Shown here in pieces: positions 1 to 11,579 of a stretch of DNA of 64,000 nucleotides. The position numbers were made by a program, and so were the translations under genes. Position 1 is the first letter of the stretch. Each line of letters starts with the position of its first letter. The notes beneath the pieces are model-generated. The model saw only the letters and a list, made by a program, of their open reading frames with translations, was not told the DNA's origin and searched no databases. Origin of the DNA: Rugalucina vietnamica (Eukaryota; Mollusca; Bivalvia; Lucinida; Lucinidae); assembly GCA_964017185.1 (NCBI GenBank), contig OZ024878.1, positions 18,975,851 through 19,039,850 on the forward strand. Direction: 5' to 3'.

Positions 1-1391
1 TTGAAATACCCAAAGCCTGTCACCGTGTAATGATCAGGGGTTTGTGTCGCTTCCTCAAGTTGTGAATATATAAATTCAATAACATTTGGCCACAGCTTAA
101 GACAACTTCTTCATTAATGAAATAAGGGGTATCATGACTATCTTAAAAATGTTTAAAGACAGGGTTTTCATGTCGGGGGGTCTGGTTTCCAGCTTGAAGA
201 CTAACAGGTAGACAGTGCTAGAAGTGGGCGGAGCTTACACACAAGTAGCTGCTAATTTTAGGGGCCATAAAACTGACCATTTGTCATAATTGGTTGCAAT
301 AAACAATCAGGTGAGATAATACCTGTCAATCATTGTATCAGTCATTGAAGCCTGAAACTGACAACCAATAAAATCGCTTGTATGGATGTTAACTCTTTAG
401 CAGTCAGAGAAAGAATGACACAGGTATACCTGTGTTGCCTTTTATACCCCAGCCCTGTCTTTAAGTGCGTAAACCATCTTGTTTACATATGGGCCAAGAT
501 CTGATAAAAGGTGTCTTATGGCAGAAAAATCAAAATTAAGATATTCATTACATATGAAAGACCAAGTTTCTCTGAGTAGTTCCTGAAAGTTTGAAGAGAT
601 TATCTTTACAAATAGCAAAGCTATGAACGTTGAAAGGTGTGCAGTTGATGCAATCTAAACATGACATCATAAACTGTTGATGACGTTTGGATGTTGATGA
701 CGTTAACGTCTTTAAATGACTGTAAGTAAAAGAAGGTAAGACTTACATTCTCGAAATTCTATGTGTTTCTTGAAGTTTAACATCTATACTACTGCACAGA
801 CTATACACTAGGCACGAATTCACAAACTGTTTTTTGTTTGTGTTGAGGCTTAACGTCCCAGTCAACAATTTTTCAGTCATGTCAAACTGTTTGATAAAAC
901 ATGCAATACAAAGAGTGTACCCGATTTTTAAGATGGGGGTAGTCCTTATGGCGCAATGGTTGCCATGTCAACAAACATGATACAAATAACGTTTGACCAT
1001 AAGAAAAGTATGCCTTGGATTGTGTTACAATATTAAAGCTGTGTGAAATAAATATCAGAACATGCCAAATATTTCAAATTTAGATGGTTTTTAAATTTTG
1101 ATAGCATAAAATGTACTTGAATGCCCGAAGACACCTTTTACCAGATCCGCGCTCATATTTTAATACCCAACCCACCTGAAGCGACTAAAATATATCAAAC
1201 TTTTATTACAAAACAAAACCATGTCCATGATAAATAGTTAATTGGATGGTCATTTGTAAAGAAAGCCAGAAAGAAATACAGTAGAATATGCAGGTACCAA
1301 ACAAATATTACGCAAAATGAAATGTCACCTAATATGTGGCTATCAGAGTATGTCAAACTGGCAAGTCAGTATTAGCAAGAAAGTAAATAAT
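1..1391. other. AT-rich DNA, no gene seen
   Basis: Contains an antisense SINE tail (about 840-890) and a weak inverted pair around 'ctgataaaaggtgtctt' (500-516 against 1122-1139), possibly the worn ends of an old ~650-bp element. Nothing else supported. Confidence 0.4.
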
Positions 1392-1618
1392 GAGCCTGTG
1401 TGTGAGAAAACCAACAATTTGGGTTCCAACCAGGTCCGACACAAACTGGTCTGTACAGTCACAGAAAATGGTTAGAAGCTTGAGATTTTGGATTTAGAAA
1501 GTAGAGGAATTGTACTATCCGTGTAGCTAAAACAAAGGCGCTGATCAGCTTACTGCGAAGCTGATCTGCGCCTTTGTTTTTGCCTATGCAGATTGTTGGT
1601 TTTCTCATGTGGCGGCTC
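1392..1618 (+). mobile_element. family A palindromic MITE, copy 1
   Basis: Subtype whose ends read GAGCCTGTG...GAGAAAACCAACAA. The central hairpin is slightly shortened. Flanks ATAAT/ATATT do not clearly preserve a target duplication. Confidence 0.8.
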
Positions 1619-1969
1619 ATATTTGTTTGATAATGATTATAGCAATTTACAGGTTTTTGTTTGTTTAATTGCTTTATGTCCATGTCAACAGCTATTAAGT
1701 CATGCCAGGACAGTCCGTTATCCTAATCACACTTCACATGCAAGCTTCCAAGAGGCAGATTACCAGTATTTAATACCCATTCCTTTCACCTCTAACAGCA
1801 AATAGATCTACTATTTTAGAACCAAAACAGCCAAAGTTTCCTGGGTATTAACCAGAAATTTGGTGAGTACAGTGACCGCATTGTTTATTGTCACCTCCTC
1901 GTTTTAACTCTTCAGTTAACGGAACATGGAACCAAAATGACCTTTGCCACGACATGATTACAAAATGTC

Positions 1970-2190
1970 ATTATGCATCTGGAAAACATGTCCGTGCAAT
2001 ATATACCCCCTTAAACCCCACTTTTATGTAGCAATACTGGGGTTTGCAGGGGTATACCTATTTTTCTTATTTTTGCTCCAAAACATAGATTGTGGGTACT
2101 CGTTAGAACCGCCTCGACGAGGCGGTTCTAACGTGTATCCACAATCTATGTTTTGAGCAAAAATAAGAAAAATATCAACATTTTTCTCAT
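1970..2190 (+). mobile_element. family B MITE, copy 1, 3' end missing
   Basis: Starts near gaaaacatgtccgtg and holds the central palindrome (tgggtactcgttagaaccgc and complement). It breaks off after 'atcaacatttttctc', where SINE-like sequence begins. Confidence 0.8.
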
Positions 2191-2194
2191 GAAA

Positions 2195-2300
2195 TGTATG
2201 GGTCGTGCTCAAGGACACAAGGTGCCCAGAGTGGGGATCGAACCCATGACCTGTTATATGGAGACCTATGCTCTACCACCATGCCTTGCACTCCCCATGG
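2195..2300 (-). mobile_element. tRNA-derived SINE head
   Basis: On the minus strand, an A-box-like GGCATGGTGGTAGAGCATAG and a B box GGTTCGATCCC with tRNA-like spacing, beginning GGGGAGTG. It abuts the truncated family B copy. The same head recurs around 21.8 and 40.7 kb. Confidence 0.6.
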
Positions 2301-2587
2301 ATCAATCTGGTTTGTGCCAAGTTGTTCCCAGACAGGTATTTGGATCCTTTATATAGTCTCGTATTGATCTCATCTGTTTGTTGTCCTCTGTCGCACTGGC
2401 TGTCCCTGAATATCTGGTGTAACAATTTTTACTCATGTTTTATTAGTTATTGTTAGTAAGCATATAGGGTTAGGTTAAGAAGCGAAGCATTAACTCATGC
2501 ACACAATATACATGTACATGCTTGTGTTAGGTATTCCTATTTGTGCCACTTTGTCAGTTTTTCAATGAAGATATCGCTTGATGGACT

Positions 2588-2830
2588 ATCATCAGGAAAA
2601 CATAGCCCCTTAAACCCCATATTTATACAGAAAGGGGTATACCTAATTTTTGATCCAAAACATACATTGTAGGTACACGTAAAAACCGCCTCGCCGAGAC
2701 AGTTCTAATGTGTACCCACGATGTATGTTTTCTGCGAAAATATTAAAACAATCAAAATTTTTCAAACAAAATTTTCAATTTTTCTTCTGAAAAAAAAAAT
2801 TCTCTTATGTATGAGCACTTTTTTGTAATG
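2588..2830 (+). mobile_element. family B MITE, copy 2
   Basis: Begins catcaggaaaacat; the central palindrome carries accgcctcgccgagacagtt. It is more diverged than the other copies toward the 3' end (tttttgtaatgg). Confidence 0.75.
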
Positions 2831-4345
2831 GTTCTGAGGTTGCTTGTTAATAATCTCACCAGTTATCTGCAAATTCCACCGGTTAAGCATGAAGTGCATA
2901 TGTGCTCAGTTGTGCAGCCATTTTACTAAAAGCATGGCAAAATTGCTAAAGCATGCAGTATGATCCTAATTGAAAAACTTTACATTTAAACTTTTCCGAG
3001 TATGAACATTTAAATGTTAATTCATGCACAATCATGCAGAATAAATATGTAAATTAACACTGCTTTTTGGATAAAATGTTTTAATGTTACTCAAAACAAG
3101 TCTATAAGGTTAAAAATGGGGCATCATTTCTACATGTACTCATGTTATTTTGTGTCCCATTTGAGAGCCTAAATTTTTGTGGTTACATTTTCCAAAAAGC
3201 AGAATTTGTTATGAAGGACATAAGAATTAATACCAGGGGGTGTACAAATAGATTCAGAGGTCCGTTTTTTTGGTTTGTTTTTGTTTGAGTAGACACCTAT
3301 CAACAATAATGCAAACAAAATCATTTCAGGAAAGAGAGAATAGAGACCACTAAAATCCATTGTTTTGCACTCCCTGGAAAGAACATACCAATACTCACCT
3401 TACTCTAGTTCAAACTTGTCTTTCTCTACACTGTTTTCTCTTCAATCAGTGTGTTCTTTGTCTTCAGAACTCCGGGTTGAGGTCTGGTTTGGAACCCCAT
3501 AACAGCATCGGGTAGTATCCATGAGCACAAGTACTGGCAAATACCTAGGAAGTGGTGGCTCCATCCCAATATGAATGAAAAATTGTTGACTGGGATGTTA
3601 AACCATTCCAAATTTGTTATAGCAATTGAATAGTGGGTAATAATCCAATCTATTCAATTGTGGACAACCAAGGACAGATAAATCGCCACTTGTGCAAAGT
3701 CATGCTGGCCCTCGCCCAATGGGGCTTGCAATAACGATTGGATACCTTGAGCTATGATGTCTAAAGTGCTGATAGCTAGAATCAGAGCCTCAGCTTTTGA
3801 TTGAGCCAGGTGAAAGATTAGGAGTTGGACTGGCTTAAACTGTATTAGTTCCTGGTCAATGCTTACAAATCACTTTTCAAGACAGATTTGGGCGATCTTG
3901 TAAGTGAATATTACTGTCTGCATAAATATTTAGCAAAACACCCGGTCAGAAAAGAGAGCCAATGCTACTCCTGAGATTGACAGGTCACTTGAATAAAACA
4001 GTAATTTACCACAAGAAACAGTTGTTATTTTAGTAGAGAATAGTATAATCACATGAATTAGATAATTATCATCATCATTGCAACCACAACCATCATCATC
4101 AACAACAACAATATCATCATTTTCACCAACAGATTTCAATACTTCCTTTGATAGTATTTATGGTAAGATCAAATACTAATTCACTGTTACGTTTTGAGGA
4201 CATGTCCATAATCTAACTTGGTCTCTTGTCAGGTGGTTCGCTAAATAATTTTGCATTTGATAGTAAGGATTGTATCATTAATGCCACATCTGAAAGATTG
4301 ATGGACAGTGCAAAATTTGCAAGAACAGGAAAAGGTATAATATTT
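2831..4345. other. AT-rich DNA with a CAT/CAA simple repeat
   Basis: Holds a SINE tail in sense orientation (about 3568-3606, gaaaaattgttgactgggat) and an interrupted ATC/AAC trinucleotide tract (4069-4127). No gene seen. Confidence 0.4.
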
Positions 4346-4582
4346 GAGTCGCGTCATGAAAAAAACCCAGATTTTTGCCTATGTGAAAACATAGGCGCAG
4401 ATCAGCTTCGCAGTAACTGCGAAGCTGATCAGCACCTTTGTTTTCACTTTACGGATAGCACAATTCCTCTACATTCTAAATCCAAAATTTCCAGCCTCTA
4501 GCCATCTTCTGTGCTTGTACAGGCAAGTTTGTGTCAAACCTGATCAGAAACCCCAAAGACCAGTTTTCTTGCGTTGCGGCTC
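4346..4582 (-). mobile_element. family A palindromic MITE, copy 2
   Basis: Reverse orientation; hairpin cagatcagcttcgcagtaac with its complement. Flanked by ATTT on both sides, a likely 4-bp target duplication. Confidence 0.85.
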
Positions 4583-5612
4583 ATTTCATCTGAGCAACTA
4601 TTTTTGGACACAATGATGCATCATTATCGTTTATTGTCAAACAAACAACTGTTTTATTACCAAAACCATTATAAATCAGCGCAAATTATGTAAATGTATG
4701 CATGCCTATCCCAACATAACTATCCGACAGATTGTTTGGACAAACAATGCAAACCAACCCCAAACTTTTTGTCTGATCTAGATTTACATCCACGGTCATT
4801 GTACAGCTAGCTAAGGTCAGTTCTAGCCAAACTGTTCCTTCTGTTCCTTGGCTTGTCTCCAAGAGGCATTTTACCAGTACTTATTGACCAGTACTTACTG
4901 CACAATATCCTTTTGCCACTTTCTGACAAATGCTTCAAGTAGAATGACAATAAAGTGTTTTCATGACCAAATCTTTATGGGGAAAAAAGATACATGTATC
5001 ACTCATTCCAAATCAACCATGCTACCAATCGAGAATTATTCTTGTACTGTATAGGTTAATACCTGGTATGGCCTTATTTTCTGAGGAAAAGTACAGCATT
5101 GTCGTCTGGGGACCAAACCCTAGGTTATTCACAATAATCACTATTGAATAGTTTGACCAGGTCTCCATGTCAAAACACACCTACACGAATGACATGCCAT
5201 ATCTCTTGATATTTTTTGTAACCAGTTATCCTAACTTCCCTTCATCAAGAAATATGGTCATCAATAAATATTGTAAGTATTTAGAGTACCAGACCAAGAA
5301 ACTGCGAAGCACAAGTAAAACAAGCTACCAACTGCCTTTAATCTCAGACCAGAACTTGCTTAATGTGGATATATGCATATCCATGATCCTAAACAAAAAG
5401 GATTCCATCATATAAACTGCAGTTGATAATTATATCCTCCATATATATTGCTGGTAAGATAAATGATCATGAATAATATCACATTAATGTCTTTAAAGCA
5501 AAAAACTAACACATGTTCTTATGTTATTTCCTTTATTTAACAAAATATATGCTTTTAATTTGTTCCTGGAATAGTATGTAAGTAATGATTATGTGATAAA
5601 TTCTGAAAATCA
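4583..5612. other. AT-rich DNA, nothing recognised
   Basis: No coding frame with protein-like composition and no repeat family identified. Confidence 0.4.
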
Positions 5613-5892
5613 AGAAAACATGTCCGTGAAATAAATACCCTCTTAAACCCCACTTTTATTTAGAAAAACTGGGTTTTGCCGGGGTATACCTATTTTTCAT
5701 ATTTTTGTTCCAAGACATAGATTGTGGGTACTTGTTAAAACCGTCTCGCCTAGGCAATTCTAACGTGTACCCACAATCTTTGTTTTGAGCAAAAACAAGA
5801 AATATTTCGAAAATTTTCAACTGAATTTTTTTCAGTTTTTAAAGGTCTAAAAAATCTCTGTATATTATTGCATGGGCATGTTTTCGTAATAA
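5613..5892 (+). mobile_element. family B MITE, copy 3
   Basis: Full length, from aagaaaacatgtccgtg to catgggcatgttttcgtaat. The central palindrome is degraded (accgtctcgcctaggcaatt). Confidence 0.85.
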
Positions 5893-7125
5893 CAAATCAC
5901 TGTCACCTTATTGGTCAAACAACTCAGGAGGCGGAGCTATAGAGATCTAAATCAACACAACACTGAATATTCATTGGCTAGCTATAAATATCTCAATGAC
6001 TCATTGGCTAATCTAATCTTAAACATAATCTATCTTATAAATATGTAAATTTTATATATTCATATCATTAAAAATTGATGATGCACTTTATATACATAAA
6101 CCTAGAAACTTGTTTTATTTTTATACAAATATCATAAACATAAAGGACAGTTCATGTAATATGTCATAAAGAAAGGAAGCCCAACTGACCTACATAGAAC
6201 TGTCCTCATACATTCATGAAACCTTAGTGGAATTTTATAATTTATCAGCCATAAAAGAAAGCCATTCTATATTCATTTTATGGTATATTTTAGTATACGA
6301 TACTGAGACCCTTTACAAAATATATTTCGATGCACCAAAATCTGCCATCTGGCACTTATTGTTCAATTCTTGCATGTTTTTTACATTGAAATTCTTTGAC
6401 TTCTGAAAAAAAAGTTGAGACAATCACTTTAATACAAAAAATGCCAATACATGAATAATAGATTTAATGCTACAAAGTATGAACAACAAATAGATTTTAA
6501 TATTTGCATTGATGGAATGTCTGTATTTTTCCTATGTATGTGTGTATTATATTCAGTATAAGATATGGTAGATGAACTCAGACATTTCAACAGTCATTAT
6601 GACATACGGTTATGAGTCTTCATTCTGAATTGACCAAGCACACAGAGTGGCCCCGCAGCCTGCCCCTACATTTTTTTTCAGTCAGCCAATGGCATCTAAT
6701 GAGAAATCATAGATATAAATGTTGATAAATTAGTAATTAAAGTAAACTGGATTCAGCATGCTGGCTTTCCTGTATTTTTGTATTATAATTGTATGTTTAT
6801 ATGCTCATGGGCCAAAAGGCTTGGTGCATTATCAAATAAACTTAAAAGTTATAATCACATGACTGTCTGACATAATGACTATCAAAATCACTAAATTTTA
6901 GAGAAGCAAATAAAGTGGGCATGTGAAAAAATATATAATTTTCTAACAAATGCCCACTCTACGAGTCAGATAAACACACTGAGCAAGACAATTGTATGAA
7001 AGCATCTATATGTATATTTACAAGCACAAGCATTTGTCATTCTAAGCTCTAATAATAGCCAGTATTTCTATAATTACTAGAAAAAGAGAGAAGAGGTTTT
7101 ATTATACAGTTATTTCATGCTTCAG
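5893..7125. other. AT-rich DNA, nothing recognised
   Basis: A repeated 'cattggcta' motif with taaatat tails (5971-6016) suggests an old duplication. No gene seen. Confidence 0.35.
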
Positions 7126-7362
7126 CAGGCAATAGTGTCAAATATTTTCCCCGAGGTGCAGGTACCGACTTGGCGGGCAATAGCATGTCAAGTCGGTACC
7201 TGCACCGAGGGGAAAATGTTTTGCACTATTGCCTGTTTATTGCCTGGTACTATTTCATGATGTTACCTTGTTACATTGCAGTCATATGGCATATCACATG
7301 ACCAGGCAATAGACTGATCACCGGCCAGGCAATAGAATTTTCTATTGCCTGGTTCTGTTTCA
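7126..7362. repeat. CAGGCAATAG palindrome cluster
   Basis: A ~110-bp near-perfect inverted repeat (7126-7235; arms contain ggtgcaggtaccgactt and complement) bounded by CAGGCAATAG/CTATTGCCTG. Two more copies of the 10-mer and a short palindrome (7325-7362) follow. Confidence 0.75.
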
Positions 7363-7394
7363 AAGTATTAACAATAGTTACTGGAATAGAATAT

Positions 7395-7576
7395 ATTATT
7401 GCACCCTCTATTATAAAGTGTTCAACGTCAGATACCCGGAGATGCACAAGGTGCAGGGTGCTAAAAATGCAATAAGCAACTTATCATATGGTTCATCCAT
7501 GTGTACAAATGATAACCACTCACTTATAGCTCGAGGCTTATCGTCTTGTACACGCAGACGAACCATACAATAAGTA
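7395..7576. mobile_element. family K hairpin element, copy 1
   Basis: Two side-by-side imperfect hairpins, the first around gatgcacaaggtgcagggtg and the second around tacaaatgataa/ttatcgtcttgta. A homologous copy lies at 62230-62375, so this is a dispersed element. Confidence 0.7.
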
Positions 7577-7748
7577 ACACATGTATGCAAACTTATGAAT
7601 ATATTTCTAGTCTAAAATCATCACTCATTTTGACAGCATGAACATAGAATATCAAATGCCTGTGTTATGTGCTTATAATACAAAACTCTGACTAATCATG
7701 TGAGGAAGCAATATACATTGAAATTCACAGAACTTCATTTTAGTACAT

Positions 7749-8030
7749 GCATCAGGGAAACATGTCCGTGAAATGTATACCCCCCTGAACCCCACTTATA
7801 TATAGCAATACTGGGGTATGCAGAGGTATACCTATTTTTCTTATTTTTGCTCCAAAACATAGATTGTGGGTACTCGTTAGAACTGCCTCGGCAAGGTGGT
7901 TCTAATGTGTACCCACAATCTATGTTTTGGAGCAAAAATAAGAAAAAATTAAATTTTTTATACTACTGAAAATTTTCATTTTTACAACCAAAAAAAATCT
8001 CTGTATATTGCATGGGCATGTTTTCGTAAT
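7749..8030 (+). mobile_element. family B MITE, copy 4 (type description)
   Basis: Full copy of about 280 bp. The ends form inverted repeats: CATCAGGGAAACATGTCCGT on the left against the complement of the right end, CATTACGAAAACATGCCCAT. Between them are an AT-rich arm with 'ctggggtatgcagaggtata' and a central ~65-bp palindrome (catagattgtgggtactcgt ... complement). No coding capacity, so it is a non-autonomous DNA transposon. The superfamily is not evident: no constant target duplication stands out among the copies. Confidence 0.85.
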
Positions 8031-8188
8031 GATATCGTTTGAAATTCACAGAACTTCATTTTAGTACATGTACATTTGAATTTATAGCAAAACTATGTTT
8101 TATACTGATCTTATTCTTTCATTACCAAACAGAACATTTATTCCATTTTTGCTGTTTTTTATTACAATAAAAAAATCAATATCCCTAA

Positions 8189-8403
8189 ATTTCAGTGAAT
8201 TTCACTCATGATTCAATAGATTCAAAGAATTTCATTCATGATTAAATTAACGCCCCCAAAATTCAGTAAATTTCATGCATGATTAAATCTACGCCCCTAA
8301 AATTCAGTGAATTTCATGCATGACTAAATTTTTGCCCCTATTAAAATTCAGTGAATTTCATGAATGATTAAATTTACGCCCCCATTAAAATTCAGTGAAT
8401 TTC
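8189..8403. repeat. ~50-bp minisatellite, about 5 units
   Basis: Degenerate tandem units of attcagtgaatttcatgcat followed by gattaaatttacgcccc. No open frame survives across units. Confidence 0.85.
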
Positions 8404-8529
8404 GAAACTAGGAACCTGTGTAGATCATTGCTTTAGAGACAGAATAATAATGTTAGTTTAATAATTAACAATAAACTATGGTAGAAAAATTTAATGTATA
8501 AACTCAACAAGTACACCCTTTAAATTCTT

Positions 8530-8751
8530 GATGCAACCAAATTTGCTACTGCACAGATACATGCAACATCACATGGAAATGAAAATCAGTGATTGGAAGT
8601 CAGGTTGACTGGGCAACAACTTACAGCAAAGATGTCATTGCCTGACTGTAGGTTGTTGTCCAATTGCTCTTGCCTCCAATTACCACACTCCCTTTCCTTA
8701 CATGTTGTGTGATGTTGCATCTATCTGCGCAGTAACATATTTGTTTGCATC
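8530..8751. mobile_element. small inverted-repeat element
   Basis: About 45-bp terminal arms (gatgcaaccaaatttgctac against the complement of the right end), extended inward by tgcaacatcaca. The two sides fold almost end to end. No clear target duplication. Confidence 0.7.
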
Positions 8752-9490
8752 ACAGCTATACAGGGTCAAGTAGATCTTTGGTGAAATTAACATGCGTAAG
8801 TTAATACAAAATACAATGTTTTAAGCTGTTAGCAGAAATAAAGGCATGTAGATCTGATAATTTTCTTAGAATAACATTGCCTGAGCCTTAGTAAAAATCT
8901 ATACTGGAAGTGAACATTAGTCACGGTGCCATGGTTCTAATGAACAATTTTTAAATTTCTGAAGACCTTTTTCAAAGGGTCCAGCACTAATTCATGTAGT
9001 ATCCGAAAAAGCATTAAAATGAATAATGTTACTTATGAAAGGAAAAGGCATGTAAATGGGGCCATAGAATTACTAAATTAAAATGGTAGTACTCCTTTTA
9101 CTTTTAAAGAATATAGGTCATGTTGACATTTTGAGCAAGAAAAGCTCAAGCAAAAAATATCACTAGTGAAAAACATGAAGGTGTGGTGGGGTGCGTACAC
9201 AAGGAAGCACACAATTTCATACAAAACATTTGAAAAACTAACAAACCAACAAACATTGATCCCTTCCTCTGTTTCTATATACATACATGTATAATATAAT
9301 GTTTTCACATTGAGAAAGAAATGAAACTTGTGAACTTGCCATTTACATCATATACCGTAAAACTACAGGCCTTGGTTTGACCAATTTGCTTTTTTTTTTT
9401 TCAAGAAGGAGCTTTAGTTAGAAACTTGCTCATGCAGTGGAAAGTCAAAATGCACATATTTGCTAGAAAAGGGTGTGTGTAGTTTCACTC
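8752..9490. other. AT-rich DNA, nothing recognised
   Basis: No repeat family or gene identified. Confidence 0.35.
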
Positions 9491-9691
9491 ATTTAAGCCT
9501 GGTGTCCCTTTTATGGGACATAGGCAAACAGAATAGCCCCAGATGTGACGCCGCAAAACGCGGCGTCACATCTGGGGCTATTCTGTTTGCTTGGAGGCAT
9601 TTCATCGAAAAATGAGATAAAAATTAAAAATCACTCCCAACACCCCTAAAAATGAAAGTGGGCTCATCCAAATGATAATGATGGGAGTATC
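9491..9691. mobile_element. family C hairpin element, copy 1
   Basis: Contains a perfect inverted repeat of two 31-base arms (9524-9554 and 9560-9590) around a 5-base loop, cored by cagatgtgacgccgc. Homology to the inverted copy at 36453-36650 covers both flanks (taagcctggtgtcccttt on one side, cacttt...cccatcatt on the other), defining an element of ~200 bp. Confidence 0.8.
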
Positions 9692-9751
9692 CATTTGTCA
9701 AATATGGGTTAAGAATTCTTGGTGGGGTGGGGTGGTACAGTACACACAAAT

Positions 9752-9975
9752 GACCCACAACGCGTGCAAACCGGTCTTGGGGTTTCCGACCAGGTCTGAC
9801 ACAAACTGAGCTGTACAAGCACAGAAGGTGGCTAGAAGCTTGAAATTTTGGATTTAGGAAGCAGAGAGTTTGTACTATCTGAGTAACGAAAACAAAGGTG
9901 CTGATCAGCTGCGCAGTTACTGCACAGCTGATCTGCCCCTTTGTTTTCGCATAGGCAAAACTCGTGTCGCGACTC
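9752..9975 (+). mobile_element. family A palindromic MITE, copy 3
   Basis: Left end mutated (gacccacaacgcgtgcaa) but AAAT directly flanks both sides. Hairpin in the 'ctgcgcagttactgcacag' version. Confidence 0.8.
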
Positions 9976-10340
9976 AAATTATTATTTGCATTCTCCATGT
10001 GCCACGAAGCAAGCATTATTTCAAAATCCAACAAGTGACTAGTTAGCAGTGAATTTAATCTTGATAACACAATACTGTTTCAAAGATGACAGCTTAATGA
10101 ACTTCACGATTCGAAAACCTGTTTTGTGTCAAAACAGACAACGAAAGTTCTGGTCAGCCTGCACATCGATGCAGTCTGATCAGCACCTTTGATGTTAGCA
10201 GCCCTGTTAGTAATGACCCACATCTTTTTTCTCCAAATTTTTCAGCCTGTGGATAAGATTGTTATCCAAAAAAGGTCAGTCTGTCTGTGTGCCATCCAGT
10301 AAAAGATCTGACATAATTTTTAAGGCAATGAGGCTCAAAT

Positions 10341-10574
10341 GAGCTGCGACGCGAGAAAACCGGTCTTCGGGGTTCGGACAAGGTCTGACACAAATCGGCC
10401 TGTACAGTCACAGAAAAAGTCAAGAAGCTTGGCAATTCGGATTTATGAAGAAGAGGGATTGTACTATGCCAATAGCGAAAACAAAGCCACTGATCAGCTT
10501 CGCAGTTACTGCAAAGCTGATCTGCGCTTTTGTTTTCGCATAGGCAAAAATCTTGTTTTCTCACGTCGCGGCTT
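10341..10574 (+). mobile_element. family A palindromic MITE, copy 4
   Basis: Ends gagctgcgacgcgag and cacgtcgcggctt. AAAT on both sides. Confidence 0.85.
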
Positions 10575-10836
10575 AAATTATCTAGCAATGTCAAAAAGTG
10601 TGAAACACTTAGTGCAGTTTTAATCAGAACAATGTTGCACTGTCATTTTACATGTCATTATATTGATTAAAGTAAGAAAGGAATGTTTATATCAAATCTG
10701 GAATCTTTCAAGTAATGGTACAAAATATGCTTATCGAATTAAATATGCTTTCCTCAGCGAGGGAAAGCATTTTACATACAAACCACAAGTACAAAGTAAT
10801 GGTCATAAAGAGATGCTACTGCAGATTCAAGTCTTA

Positions 10837-11154
10837 TGCACCAGTCATTTGTAACCATGGTCCTTCCACCTACAGGTAAGGGCGGGGATTATAATTTTTC
10901 AGTTTTCAGTACGTGCCCTGCCATAAGCCTCACAATCAGGGGACAAACTGGAGGTCAAACCTATGCTCTTTCCCTGCCCTTCACAATAAAAAAACTTCCT
11001 GGGGTAAAGATCCTAATGTCAAAACCCCGACATTTCCCTTATTTCCCTTGCACTGCAGGGATGATCAAAAAGTAATTGCCTAGCACTTTAGCCCAGCTAT
11101 CCCCACCGTTCACCATAGGTGGGGGGAGGGCCATGGTTACAAATGACTGGTGCA
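10837..11154. mobile_element. family O MITE, copy 1 (TTA target, Harbinger-like)
   Basis: Perfect terminal inverted repeats of 24 bp beginning TGCACCAGTCATTTGTAACC, directly flanked by TTA (10834-10836 and 11155-11157). A 3-bp TWA duplication is characteristic of PIF/Harbinger elements, to which I assign it tentatively. The interior holds C/G-rich tracts and no transposase. Copies at 32.4-32.7 and 43.6-43.9 kb have the same TTA at the preserved ends. Confidence 0.85.
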
Positions 11155-11296
11155 TTAAATAATTGTTTCAAAGACTGTAAGAGACAGTAGGATCAAACCA
11201 ACAGGAAGCTCCTTTAAATTATCAAGCTGATATTAATGAACTTGATATCATCAATAAACTTTCGATAAATTCAACTTTGAAAATGAACCAAAAACC

Positions 11297-11467
11297 ATGC
11301 GCGGATCCAGAAATTTTCATGAGATGGGGTCCAACGAAAATGGTAAATTTTGGTCACAGACGAGGGGTCCAACCCCCAAAAAATCCCGAACTTACCTTTT
11401 TTTAGGTAAAATTTTCAAATTCCAGGGGGGGTCCGGACCCCCGGTCCCCCCCTCTGGATCCGCGCAT
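11297..11467. mobile_element. GCGCGGATCC-ended MITE
   Basis: Ends ATGCGCGGATCCAGA and TCTGGATCCGCGCAT are perfect inverted repeats. The interior includes ggggtcc(a/g)ac tracts. No transposase. AAAAAC occurs just outside both ends, offset by two bases, so the target duplication is uncertain. Confidence 0.8.
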
Positions 11468-11579
11468 GAAAAACAATCAACAAGGGTTAGTAATAAACAT
11501 TTTTGTATATGTATGTATGTGTATACAGTCAACATAGATAAATGATCTTATATTGTGAACTATGTGTCTTGAGAAAATA

